Shown here piece after piece: positions 22,081 through 32,775 of a stretch of DNA of 64,000 nucleotides. The notes beneath the pieces are model-generated. The model saw only the letters and a list, made by a program, of their open reading frames with translations, did not search any database and was not told the DNA's origin. The stretch comes from Symbiodinium kawagutii (lineage: Eukaryota > Sar > Dinophyceae > Suessiales > Symbiodiniaceae). A program made the position numbers and the translations under genes. The stretch covers positions 1 to 64,000 of the forward strand of contig VSDK01013940.1 of assembly GCA_009767595.1 (NCBI GenBank), written 5' to 3'. The stretch's first letter is position 1. Each line of letters opens with the position of its first letter.

Positions 22081-22290
22081 ATCCCAAGGAGTCAGAAAAG
22101 ACAGATTTAGCTCTGCGTCGACGGCAAACACATCCTGGGTCCCTTGTGTGAGAGACTGAAAAGAAGCAAGGCATTCGGGTTCCACAATCTGAGTAGAAAA
22201 CAGTGGCCCTAGCGGAAACAAAGCGAAGCATGACGACGCCAAGCTCAGTGCTACAATGGTTGCCTGGTTGACAATGTCTTCTGAGAGGAC
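22081..22290 (-). CDS. Candidate exon with hydrophobic segment
   Basis: A pyrimidine-poor but legitimate TTTGCAG acceptor precedes a 70-codon open frame. It contains a hydrophobic run (IVALSLASSCFALFPLGPLF) that could be a membrane segment, then a polar part ending near a (GT)n tract whose first GT could be the donor. No domain recognised. It may belong to the same gene as 22548-23167. Confidence 0.42.
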
Positions 22291-22547
22291 CTGCAAAGGG
22301 AGCCTTTTAGAATGCAAAAACAGGTCCTATGTGTACACCGTCTCCTCACATGTGCTCCTCACATGTGCTCCTCACATATCCTCCTCATGTTTTCTTTTCA
22401 AAGGCATGGGACCTCATCGGCTATCGCTACTTGGGAGTGCGAGGGAAGTACCAGCGAACATCTCGACAATTGCTTTCTCGTCTAGTGCTTGAGTACATGC
22501 ATCTGGCACATGAAATCTGACTGCCACAACAGCAATGCTTCCTGAAA

Positions 22548-22841
22548 TTAGGAGAAAGCTGCACGATAGAATTTGCTTGTGGAAAATGCTTTTTCACTGG
22601 AGGTGACGATGATGGAACACATTGCAACGGAACGTGTGGAAGGCAAGAAACAAAGACTGCTGTGTCCAATCAAATCAGGCTCACAGGAGGCAGCAACCAC
22701 CAGCTCACAATCAAAGGCCTCTCTAGTCTCACAATTTGACTGGATTAACTGATCACTGATCCAATATGGATTCATGTCAATCAAAAATTCTTTGATCGAG
22801 CGATAGGTGCCAAAGGCGGTGCCAAAGGTGGTCTCTTCAAG
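22548..22841 (-). CDS. Candidate 97-codon exon, unknown protein
   Basis: After an ATGTGTAG acceptor at 22842-22844 a phase-0 frame runs 97 codons to a stop. Its composition is typical of a real protein (TTFGTAFGTYRSIKEFLIDM, then CETREAFDCELVVAASCEP). I do not recognise a family. The upstream exon at 22898-23167 ends at a GTGAGG donor 60 nt away, but that donor gives the wrong phase, so the exact junction is unresolved; a GC donor seven bases earlier would fit. Confidence 0.48.
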   Translation of the reverse strand, partial: LEETTFGTAFGTYRSIKEFLIDMNPYWISDQLIQSNCETREAFDCELVVAASCEPDLIGHSSLCFLPSTRSVAMCSIIVTSSEKAFSTSKFYRAAFS

Positions 22842-22897
22842 CTACACATCGCTGACTCTGCAGCGGTAGAAACTGTGCTTCAGGAAACATTGGTTCC

Positions 22898-23167
22898 TCA
22901 CATGCCGTTGCCGCCGTTGCCCTGCTTTTCCCTAGGAAACTCCCTGAGTCTTTGATGAGCGACGCAAGTTTCGAGTGTATCCTTCCTCTCGAGCAAGGCC
23001 TTTTCGTCGCTCACAGAGCTCTCAACCAATCTTTGGAGACGCTCCCACTGGAACTCCCACGATGGAGAGCGCCCGTAACAAGTCGGAGTGTGGAAGAGCC
23101 TTGAAGCTTTTAATGTTTTGAGATCGCAGAGTTGAAGGACGTTTGAAGTGGCTGTGAGTTTCTGCAA
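22898..23167 (-). CDS. Candidate exon with coiled-coil character
   Basis: Minus frame open for 89 codons. Its last 55 residues are charged and helix-like (WERLQRLVESSVSDEKALLE, then RKDTLETCVAHQRLREFP). It ends in a Gly/Asn run at a GTGAGG donor-like site. No family recognised. The true 5' border of the exon was not located; the first third of the frame is less convincing. Confidence 0.45.
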   Translation of the reverse strand: MQKLTATSNVLQLCDLKTLKASRLFHTPTCYGRSPSWEFQWERLQRLVESSVSDEKALLERKDTLETCVAHQRLREFPREKQGNGGNGM

Positions 23168-24291
23168 TGGCCCAAACAGATTGTGGTGTCTTTGCTATCT
23201 TGCACAAAAAGAACAAACCACTTAGGATTGTTGAAAATCATTTTTGTGCCGATCAATTTGCCCGTGATCTCTTCACGACCGCAAACAGCGATGCACTCAC
23301 GTCACATGAGCAGTGTCACAGTGGGCTGTGACGCACAGAAGTCGTCACAATGGTCGCTTTGTGATGTGAACTTTGTGAACTTCTGTTTGAACTTTTCATG
23401 TCGCTTTCACTTCTGTTTGCTCGAAGTTGCAGTGCACCCTCACTCTCACCCTGATCTCGCTGCTTGGCCCAAATCTATCCTTCAAAAGACCGCACAATCC
23501 ACACATCGAAGCCTTCATCTGCTTCTCTCACATCTCTGAACACAAATGACGTCATCACAAACACCAAAAATGCTAAATCACATCGACGCAACAATCCTTT
23601 GAGCACGCGGCACGCTTCAGACTGCAGTGCTGCCTAGTGCACTCATAATCTCACTCTTTTCGTTCCAAAAAAGGCACATTGTGCTGACACTCCTTTCCTT
23701 GAAGAAATGAAGAGCACATAGAGCACATTGCAATTTGGAAGATTTCGGTTCATTTGGTTTAAGGGTTTCTATGGGTTTCTTGAGCACGTTACACACTGCG
23801 TGAAATTGCAACCAGCTTCTTGGATGAGCTGTGACATGTCTCGGCCAAGAAATGGCACCACAAAATGCCACGCTTGTCACGGGATGTCACGGGCACGTTG
23901 CCACACACGGCGCAGTCGCACAGGACGTCAAAGGGAGGCACTTGCAGGACCATCATGGGCGCCTGTGCACGAGACACATCGCACAGACTTTTCATGACCT
24001 GTGTGATGACTTTTATGACCTGAAAAAAGACATGTGACCTGTGCCTTTCTGAACTCTCCAAAGCAACGAGTCACAACAAGTCAACATCAACAGTATTCAA
24101 CAGTATTCACTCAGTATTCAACAGTTGATCTATAGAATCCTTTGCCGAAGGCATCTTCAAGGCGTGCAGGCGAAGCACAAGTTGCAAACCCTCCGAGCTT
24201 AGCAGAAAAGGCTCCAAGAGGAGATCCGTTTCTGGTCCGTAAAGGAGATCCATTTACTGAGCAACACAAAACACAACACACTCATCCAACA
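23168..24291. other. No supported gene
   Basis: Frames on both strands are short; nothing could be joined by splice phase. Confidence 0.35.
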
Positions 24292-24680
24292 TCCACCAAC
24301 ATCCACCAACATCCACCAACATCTTCCAACATCAACATCTTCCAACATCTTCCAACATCTTCCAACATCTTCCAACATCTTCCAACATCCTCCAACATCT
24401 TCCAACATCCACCAACATCCACCAATATCCACCAACATCTTCCAACATGTTCCAACATCTTCCAACATCTTCCAACATGTTCCAACATCTTCCAACATCT
24501 TCCAACATCTTCCAACATCTTCCAACATCTTCCAACATCCACCAACATCCACCAACATCCACCAACATCAACCAACATCCACCAACATCCACCAACATCT
24601 TCCAACATCTTCCAACATCTTCCAACATCTTCCAACATCTTCCAACATCTTCCAACATCTTCCAACATCTTCCAACATCT
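24292..24680. repeat. 10-bp minisatellite CCAACATCTT
   Basis: About 39 copies of a 10-bp unit, CCAACATCTT with variants CCAACATCCA and CCAACATGTT. No frame on either strand contains a stop, so plus frames give a Ser/Asn/Ile/Phe/Gln/His decapeptide and minus frames a Leu/Glu/Asp/Val/Gly/Arg/Cys/Trp/Lys/Met decapeptide. These long open frames are repeat artefacts. Confidence 0.92.
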
Positions 24681-24699
24681 CACCAGGAATTCATAGGAA

Positions 24700-25564
24700 A
24701 AATCAAGGTTCTTCGCACCATTCATTCTTAGACCCATCTACAGTACTGTGTTTGGATCACGGATCACAAATGGTCTTGGAAAAGAGTGGATATCCCTTGA
24801 ACCCAGCATGACATCACCTTTGGTCTATATTTCGTCAGAAAGCCGTTGCCCACAGTATGTCACCAACAAGACCAAACAGAACTTGCTAATGTGGTGGTGT
24901 GAGGTGCACTGACCTAAATGAGAATTCTTTCTTTATGCCCCTGAACAGGGTGTGTGAAGTGTGTCTAAGTTCAGACCTGAAAAGTAGGCATGCAAGTCTG
25001 AAAACAATTCAGTGTGCCCCAAGAGGTGCTGCAAAGCCTCTCAACGTGCTCCCTTTTCTTTCCCTTTCCCCGAGCCTCATCGACTGCACACTGCACCTCT
25101 CTTTGCACCTCAGCACCTCTCTTTTCGTTACCTCAGCTGTTTGTTCGGTTGAGTCTGCTCAGGCATTTTGAGGTTTTGCTCAAGCGGATTCGCCGACTTC
25201 CAACATCTTCCAACACTTTAAACATCCCCAAACTGCCAAACTGTCAATTTCACTATCCACAAGTGCGGGATGGGGGATATCTCAGTTGAAACAACATTTT
25301 CTAGAATGCCAATTGAAAACCTGGTGAAGCGATATGAAGCATCAGGATGACTGGACAATGGGACAGGATGTGCCACTGCTGTTGTTCGATTCGCATTCTT
25401 GGGTTCCCGAATCCGCAGGTTTCTTTTTGGCGAGCAATGGCAAAGCATATGGAGTAGGGAACCCAGTAGAACGATGCATTCTTTCGGTCGGTGGCAGAAC
25501 CGGTAAGCCAATGCATGACGAAAACAACAAATCTCCCCTAGGGAGTCTTGCTGGTGCAAAGTAA
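24700..25564. other. No supported gene
   Basis: A plus frame at 25334-25564 reads plausibly (SHSWVPESAGFFLASNGK) up to a GTAAGC donor-like site at 25504, but the opposite strand is open too and nothing joins to it. Confidence 0.3.
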
Positions 25565-26395
25565 AAAAATTCAATAGACAAATACAAACAAAAAACAAAC
25601 AAACAAACAAACAAACAAACAAACGACTAAACAAACAAACAAACAAACAAACAAGCAAGCAAGCAAACAAACAAACAAACAATGAATACACACAATACAC
25701 AAATAAACAAATAAATAAATACATACATAGATGAAGAAAAAGTACACGAATGGACCGAAACAAACAACAAACAATCAATCAAAAAAACACACAAATAAAT
25801 GAGTGAATGAATGAAGAAAAGGTACACAAATGAACCGAAAATAAATAAACAAACACAAATAAACAAATAAATCAATCAATAGATAAATGAAGAAAAAGTA
25901 CACAAATGAACCGAAAATAACCAACCAACCAACCAGCCAACCAACGAAACAAACAAACGTAGATAAATAAATAAATACAAAAAAATATATACATTATATA
26001 TACAGATAAACAAAATGAATGAATGCGGAAATGAAGAAAAAGTACACAAATGAAACGAAAATAAATAAACAAACATAAATACATAAATACATAATGCATA
26101 AAGACATAATACATAAATACATAAATAAGGAAATAAACAAATATATAAATCAATAAATAAATGAATAAATCAATAAATGAATAAGAAGTACACGAATGAA
26201 CCAAAAATAAATGGATAAACAAACACAAATGAAGAAATCAATAAATAAATACATGAAGAACACATAAATCAATTAATAATAAAAAATAAACAAATAAATA
26301 AACAAACAAACAAAAATACATAGATGAATTAATGCACGCAAATCAGTAAATCGATACAGAAAGATAAACAATCAAATCAATCAAACAAAATTCAA
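25565..26395. repeat. AAAC/AAAT array with recurring anchor
   Basis: Over 800 bp of AAAC, AAAT and related units. A non-simple anchor, GAAGAAAAAGTACACAAATG followed by AACCGAAAATAA, recurs at about 25731, 25812, 25888, 26031 and 26178, so the array has a compound unit of about 76-147 bp. Minus-strand frames rich in Phe/Cys/Leu/Ile are artefacts. Confidence 0.8.
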
Positions 26396-26796
26396 AGAAA
26401 TGCACTCATACATTTTTTGTCAGGGCGTCCCACGGTTTGCCCTAGAGAAAGAAAAAATACGTGAACAGCCAGCAAGACAGAACACGTATTCAGTGCGGTG
26501 TACCAAGAAACAGTTGGTCCCTAAGGATCCTTTAATGGCACGGTGCTTCCTTTCTTTCTTGGACCACGAGGCACAGCCACAGTCTGTGAACACCCTATCA
26601 ACTACCTATCAAGATCATTGTCATGTGAAGCGAATAATTGCCAGTCATCTGGGTTCACGAAGGCCACCTGGAGGACAAATGGTCGATAAAGTGGTACATG
26701 ATTTTACATGCATACATAAATTGTAACACAAAAACGAAAAAAGGACAAACAAATAAACAACCAATTAAATGCACGCTAACTAAATCAAAAAACATA

Positions 26797-26910
26797 GATA
26801 GATAGATGAATGGATGGATGGATAGATGGATGGATGGATGGATAGATAGATGGATAATGATAGATAATGATAGATAATGATAGATAATGATAGATAATGA
26901 TAGATAGACA
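26797..26910. repeat. (GATA)/(GGAT)/(GATAAT) array
   Basis: Blocks of GATA, then GGAT, then GATAATGATA units. Confidence 0.85.
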
Positions 26911-27127
26911 ATTGTATCAATACAAGTATGATGTCACGAGAAGTGACAAGTGCCTTTAAGTCCAGCACTTCCATCACCGTTAGTGCTAGCCAAACATGGC
27001 GGGCTTTGTAAGCCCATGGGCCATCATGGGCCGTTGTTCAGCCTTGCTGTTGACAATGATGTTGAGGATGTGACGATGAACAACATGATGCAGTTGGCAA
27101 TGATGAGAAAAAACATGAAAATCATCA

Positions 27128-27129
27128 AA

Positions 27130-27177
<48 letters not shown>

Positions 27178-27178
27178 C
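27128..27178. repeat. (ATG)n microsatellite
   Basis: Seventeen or so ATG units. Gives poly-Met on plus and poly-His on minus. Confidence 0.9.
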
Positions 27179-28849
27179 AATGTGATGCTTAGTCTGATGC
27201 TAGAAGTCCTATGAAGTCCTCGTTTTTCTCCACATCTTCAGTCATTCTCAGCATCCGTAAACCTGCATGAATTCCAAACATGTTTGGGTCTTGCGCCAAA
27301 CATCTGCATCCAAGACACGCGCTTGCTTGCAATGCCGAGACATTGCAATGCCGATGTGGAGATCTTCAGACTTTGCAATTCGACGTTGGGCTGCCAGCTG
27401 GGTCTATGGCAATGCATAAGTCATGGGAGAAATTTGGAATGCGTCAACGGCGTCAACCTGCAGACTTCCAGCCCGGAAGAGGCAGTTCCAATTGAACGGT
27501 TCCATCATGGATCAATCACGGACCCAAATTCTCTAAGTCGAAGGGATCAAAGGGAACTGTGTAGCCTGGGCCTATGGCAAACTCAAACCCAAATGCTTCA
27601 GGATGATGGATGCAGCAAGACTGTCAGGACCACATTCAGGGAAGTGAGAACTTCGCATCTCGCGTCGTTCAAAAGGAGCGTTGCGAAATATGGCGCACCC
27701 TCCAAAAGTTGGCGCCATCATGTTTTCGAAGAGAACGAAAAAATAGTTTCAAAGAGTTGATTCAACATGATTCACAACGTGATTCAATCTGTTCTGATTG
27801 ATAGCCAAATCCGATCCTTATGTCTGCTCCGTTGCATTTCCAATCCTTACTTCCGTGATGATTTTCAAACAGCTGGTCATACTAGTCAGGAACTACTTGA
27901 CATGTTGATACATGATGTTTGTTGCTCAAAAATGCGGCGGAAGCAAACCTCAAGTCACGCAACCCCTATGTTTATCAATTTTTCACGAACCAAGCTGCTG
28001 AAAGGGGAAGCTTAGAAACCTTAGCCTTAACCCCGAGGTGATAGTTCAAATCCATTGGCAGACTAGAAGAACTAGCAAGTTGGTTTGGATGACGCTCCGC
28101 CCGCAAGCAAAACTACAGCTCGTAGATGAAACTTCAAAGGCCGCCGTGCGCCAAAGACATGATTCAAATCACTAGGCTTCACTGAGAGAAAAAAAAGTCA
28201 GCAAGAAATTCTCTTTTTTCCAAAGACAAAGCATTATAAAACATTAGGATACATTAGGCAGGCACGCTCTGTTTGCCAGGTGGTGAATACTACGGTTGGA
28301 CACAGTTGAAACAAGTCTCCGTAAAACGCTTCCTTCGCTGCTTCGCTTCTTTTCTTCACTTTTTCAATCTTTGTTTCTCCACCCTCTCCTCTGCGACCTG
28401 AAGGAGACTTCAAGGCCACCCAGGCCTTTAGCATCCTTCAGCGCTACAGGTGAGCGCCACAAAAGAGGGGTAACTTTGGAGAAGAAAAGAGAGAAAAAAA
28501 AAGAGAAAATAGAAGGAGTAACTTGGTCTCGTCGACTCAAAAATGGCATAATGCCAGTGAAGTCGTCCGACCAAGTCATTCAGTAACCGAACAAGGCAAC
28601 GGCACCGCAACGCACGCGAGACACACCTGCTTAGTGGCCCAGGCCTTGATCTGTTTGTGAAAGTTTTGGTGCAGGATTGCGTACGTGACAAAGAGAGCGG
28701 AAGGCATTGGTAGTTTGCAGGTTCAAAGAGAGTTCAAGATGATCCACAGAAGTGATTGAGAGGTACAAACTACCGATGCTTTCAAAGTGCGAGGACATTG
28801 GATAACTTACCCAATGCTACATAGTCATTGGGCAAATGGATGGCAAATG

Positions 28850-29480
28850 GTGCAGGATATTGCAGGAATAATATGGATTTATGGCTTGTGTAGGATTTGT
28901 CCATGATTTTGAGGCTATGTAATGGAGACATTGTGAGCACTTCTTGAATGATGCCACATGATGCCACAGCAACCATTTGTGAAACACTTTCTGCATGGTT
29001 CACACATCATTGGCATGGAGGCCGCAGGACTTACGGATCATATGGATACGTTGCAAGGTCTAGATTTCTGGACCATCTATGGATGATTATGCAAGTGTGG
29101 AATGGCATGGTGTATGGATACATTTTACACAAAGGAATTAGGCTGGCTGATTTATTTCGAATGGTTTTCCACGGAGGATTCATTGATTGCTTCGATCGGA
29201 TCTAAAAGTTATCTATGGGTATATAATATATCCCAGGTTCAAACAACATTTGCACACAAATTTGATATTTTGCACATTCTTGCACACGATTCAAGGATAG
29301 CTGCAGCACGATCTACGGAAAATTTATGACGGTGGTATGCTGTGGACATATTATGAAAGATTTGTGGTCGATGAGTGGTGGGTTTGCGAATGTTCTATGG
29401 ATCATTTATGCGGAGGTCTATGGACAAATTGTGAAGTAGTCATGGATGATTCATGCAAGAATTGTGGATTTTTTCTGACA
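28850..29480. repeat. Degenerate ATGGATnATTTATG repeat region
   Basis: The motif TATGGAT or TATGGAC followed by an AT-rich decamer recurs many times (for example near 29036, 29080, 29396 and 29432) at irregular spacing of about 25-40 bp. It recalls, but is distinct from, the 24-bp subtelomeric satellite. Confidence 0.45.
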
Positions 29481-31682
29481 AGTAAATAGAGACTTTAAAG
29501 GTGACACCCAAAATATTATCAACAGCAACGCTACTCAAAACAACTCGAAGTCAGGGTATTGCGAATCCCAAATCCCGAAAAAAAATATGCACAAAGAACT
29601 TGGGTAGCTGAAGCATGCTGAGGCTACCTTTCGTGACATCTTGTCTTCACTGACCGTTGCGCGTTCTGAAAGATTCCGAACATGTCCCATGTCAGGACCT
29701 TGTGGTTGTTCTCGGTACTTGCTTTTTGGGTGGGGCAGCGTGAGATGTCTCTCGCGTGATTAAAATTTGGGACTGGCCATCTTTGTGGGAAATGGCTCCT
29801 CGAAAACAACAAAAGCAACAAGCCCAAACATCTCCACCTTCATTCATCTTCATTCCATGGCCACAAAAATCCACAAAAGCTATCTCCCGCAATGACCCGT
29901 CGAAACTTTGACCCCAAACAGGCGAGGGCGGCAGTCTGTGGTGCAGCGTCCAAGCCATGGACTCACCACTGCTTCGGCCTCACCTGGTATCCCAGTGCCC
30001 AGACGAAGCCAATCACCTCAAAGGTTCAGAACCCAAATGGCTGGTACTAAGTTGACGACATTTGACAAGAGATATGAAATTGAAGTCCTATGACTCATAA
30101 ATAATGATAATAATAATAATAATAATAATAGTGATAATGACAATAACAATGACAATAACAAGTATAATAACAATAGTAATAATCATAAACAAACTATAGT
30201 AATGGTGTATGAATTCATGTGATCTAATATGATCTGATGATATCTAATGGACTAATCTAATTACCTGCCCTGCACATCATGGTGAGCACAAACGCGCATC
30301 TGCCGATGTTATGATATGCACTCTTGGCCTTGCTTCGGTTTCATCCCACACCGTTTTACCCTTGTTTTTTATGTTCTTTTTCTCCCTTGTTGGGACTCTC
30401 TTTTCGGGAGATCATGGAGGTTGTCAACGGCGACACCAACATCGAACTCATCCTTGCCCTCCACCTTGTCATGCAATCTTCATTCTACATACTGACTATG
30501 ACTATATAAGTAACTATAAGTAACTATATACCTCCATAATCCTCCACACATTTCCTGCTCGCCCCGATCTGCATCATGATCATCAAGATCCTCAGCAACA
30601 GCATCAGGAGCATCTGCATCAGCATCAGGAGCATCTGCATCAGCATCATCATAAGCAACTGTATGTGCTGAACTGCATCCTGACACCCATCACCATGCTC
30701 GTCATCTTCTTCATGATAACAATCATCGTCACCATCATAGCTGTTGCCACCGCCGGCATCTTCGTAATCATCAGAATCGACATTCAGTCTCTTCTCAACA
30801 TCATGACCGGTTTCATGCACGGTGTGTGTGTGTGTGTGTGCGTGCGCTTTGATGTGGTTTGTCTTTTTTGTCTTTTCAATTTGCAGTTTTTGCCCAGTGC
30901 CATTTTGGTGCTGTTGTAAAACGTCCTGGTGTGTCTTTAGCGGCTCCGGGTTCCCAAAGCAGAGCCCGGGGCCAAAGTACTCCTGATTTGGTTCACTTCA
31001 ATGCCTCTTGGAGCTGAACGGTTTGACATGACCTTACTTGCACATCAATCTTACATCAATCTTCAATTTGAATCAATTCAAGCTCTTCAATCAATTTCAA
31101 TCATGACTAAGTTGAATTCACATGTACTTCTCTTGGGAAGTTTAAGCGAGTCCTTGTGCATGGCTATCGCGAAGTGGGAATTGAAGCTGTGTTTGTTGAA
31201 AAACATAAGTGAATGTAGTTTCAACCGCAATTCACTCATCCTTATCCTCACTTTCACTCCAAGTTCATGTACTCCGTGAAATTTGCAATTGCAAGTTCTC
31301 AGGATGTCACCCACATCCGTGGCACATCTGCACCGGATACACTGGAGCTTGAGCCGCCATCGGGTCCATCCTCCACTGGATCAACAGATTCTGGTGAGTG
31401 CTGCAGGTGATCCTGGTAATCCCATTCTTCTGTCTCGCCATTCTGAGTCCTGAGACTGCAATGGCTAAGCTGCCCCAGGTGCTCGCTTTCAAATACTCAG
31501 AGCTAACTCTTAGCTCAAACTGGGTCACAAGGATCAATCGTGCCATTGTGCACAACTACATCTCAAGCACACACAAATATAAATATATGTATATGTATAT
31601 GTAGCCTCGTCCGGCCCCTTGGAACTACCAAAACCCGAAATGGTATGGCGAGAAGTGTAAATTCCGTGACGAAAGTTTGTCG
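29481..31682. other. No supported gene; microsatellites
   Basis: Includes (AAT)n near 30095-30200, an 18-bp AGCATCTGCATCAGCATC-type repeat at about 30580-30655 and (GT)n at 30823-30841. Open frames follow these repeats. Confidence 0.4.
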
Positions 31683-31688
31683 CAGAAT

Positions 31689-31798
31689 TCTTCTTCTTCT
31701 TCTTGATCATGATCATGATCATGATCATCATGATGATGATGATGATCATCATCATCATCATCGTCATCGTCATCATCGTCATCGTCATCTTAGCATCC
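31689..31798. repeat. (TTC)n to (GATCAT)n to (ATC)n compound, palindromic
   Basis: TTC units pass into GATCAT units, forming a 24-bp perfect palindrome at 31704-31727. ATG units then meet ATC units head-on at a GATC centre, forming a perfect 32-bp palindrome at 31730-31761. ATC/GTC units follow. Confidence 0.85.
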
Positions 31799-31799
31799 A

Positions 31800-31985
31800 C
31801 ATCATGAAGCAAGTAGACACAAACGTTAACATGCCCCCCCACCACACCCCACCCCAACCCATGCATGACGCAAAGCAAGTAGACACGAACGTTAACATGC
31901 CACCCCATGCGTGACGTAGCATCCACAGCATGAAGCAAGTAGACACGAACATTAACATGCCCCCACCCACCCCCACCCCACCACG
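31800..31985. repeat. 60-66 bp minisatellite with C-rich runs
   Basis: Three copies of a unit containing GCAAGTAGACAC (from 31809, 31875 and 31935) and GTTAACATGCCCC. The last copy ends in CCCC-A-CCC runs near 31959-31981, whose complement has at least four closely spaced G-runs. Confidence 0.75.
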
Positions 31986-32600
31986 TAGCATGGGTAGTTC
32001 CAAGGGGTGGGACAAGCCTATATATATATATATATATACATATATACACATGATTATACATTCCATCCTATATACATGTAGGTATGCATATGGTCAAACA
32101 TGATCAAATATGCACATAGATATGATTTATGTGTCAACTTATATGTGCGTATGCGCATGAGAAATGCCTTTCTTTCCATTCCAAATCTCTCGCTGTCTCT
32201 CTGTGTTTCATTCTCTGTTTCTGTCCCTCCTGTCCCTTTCTCCCTGAGTCTCCTTGTTTGTGTCTTGCTGCGTTTATGAATCTCTGCCTCTTGGTAGGTA
32301 TCGCCATTCGACATCATTGAAGGGTGCAGGATTAAACAAACATGAGTTGCATCAAAAAACAATTGCCCGCCAATCATCAAACAGCAAATAGATTTGCAAC
32401 TATCAACATAAACACCTTGGGAGTGCTGAAACTGCCGAGGATATATATATATATATATAAATATAAATAGCCAGGGGGACCCGTATCAGAGACGGTGAGG
32501 GTGACCACGAGGTGATAGTGATGATGGTGTGATGGTGATGGTGACCATGGTGATTATGATGATAATAATGCATGATATGCTGATGATAGGCACGGTGATG
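31986..32600. other. Spacer with (TA)n runs
   Basis: Holds (TA)n near 32020-32045 and 32440-32460 and a (GTGAT)-like stretch near 32515-32560. No gene supported. Confidence 0.4.
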
Positions 32601-32775
32601 ATTCTTCCTTCCTTTCTTGCTTGTGTTTTCCTTCGGTTCTTCCTTCCTTCCTTTCTTGCTCCCTTTCTTCCTTCCTTTCTTCCTTCTTTCCTTCCTTCCT
32701 TCCTTTCTTGCTTCCTTCCTTATCTTCCTTCCTATCTTCCTTCCTTTCTTGCTTCCTTCCTTCCTTTCTTCTCCT
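32601..32775. repeat. (TTCC)n polypyrimidine array
   Basis: TTCC/TTTC units with TTGC interruptions. All three plus frames are open and encode Phe/Leu/Pro/Ser artefacts. Confidence 0.85.

Larger units (their letters stand above)
26396..28848. other. Gene-poor stretch with short microsatellites
   Basis: Holds a (GATA)/(GATG) array at about 26797-26910 and (ATG)n at 27128-27178. A plus frame at 27284-27760 is open for 158 codons but has no splice support or domain. I make no gene call. Confidence 0.4.

Noticed and set aside
24292-24680. Regularly repeated array considered as CRISPR
   Set aside because: No conserved repeat of 20-40 bp with unique spacers and no cas genes; units are contiguous 10-mers in a eukaryotic context.
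24142-24737. Open frames of up to 184 codons with decapeptide repeats on both strands
   Set aside because: A 10-bp unit without stops opens all frames; not evidence of a gene.
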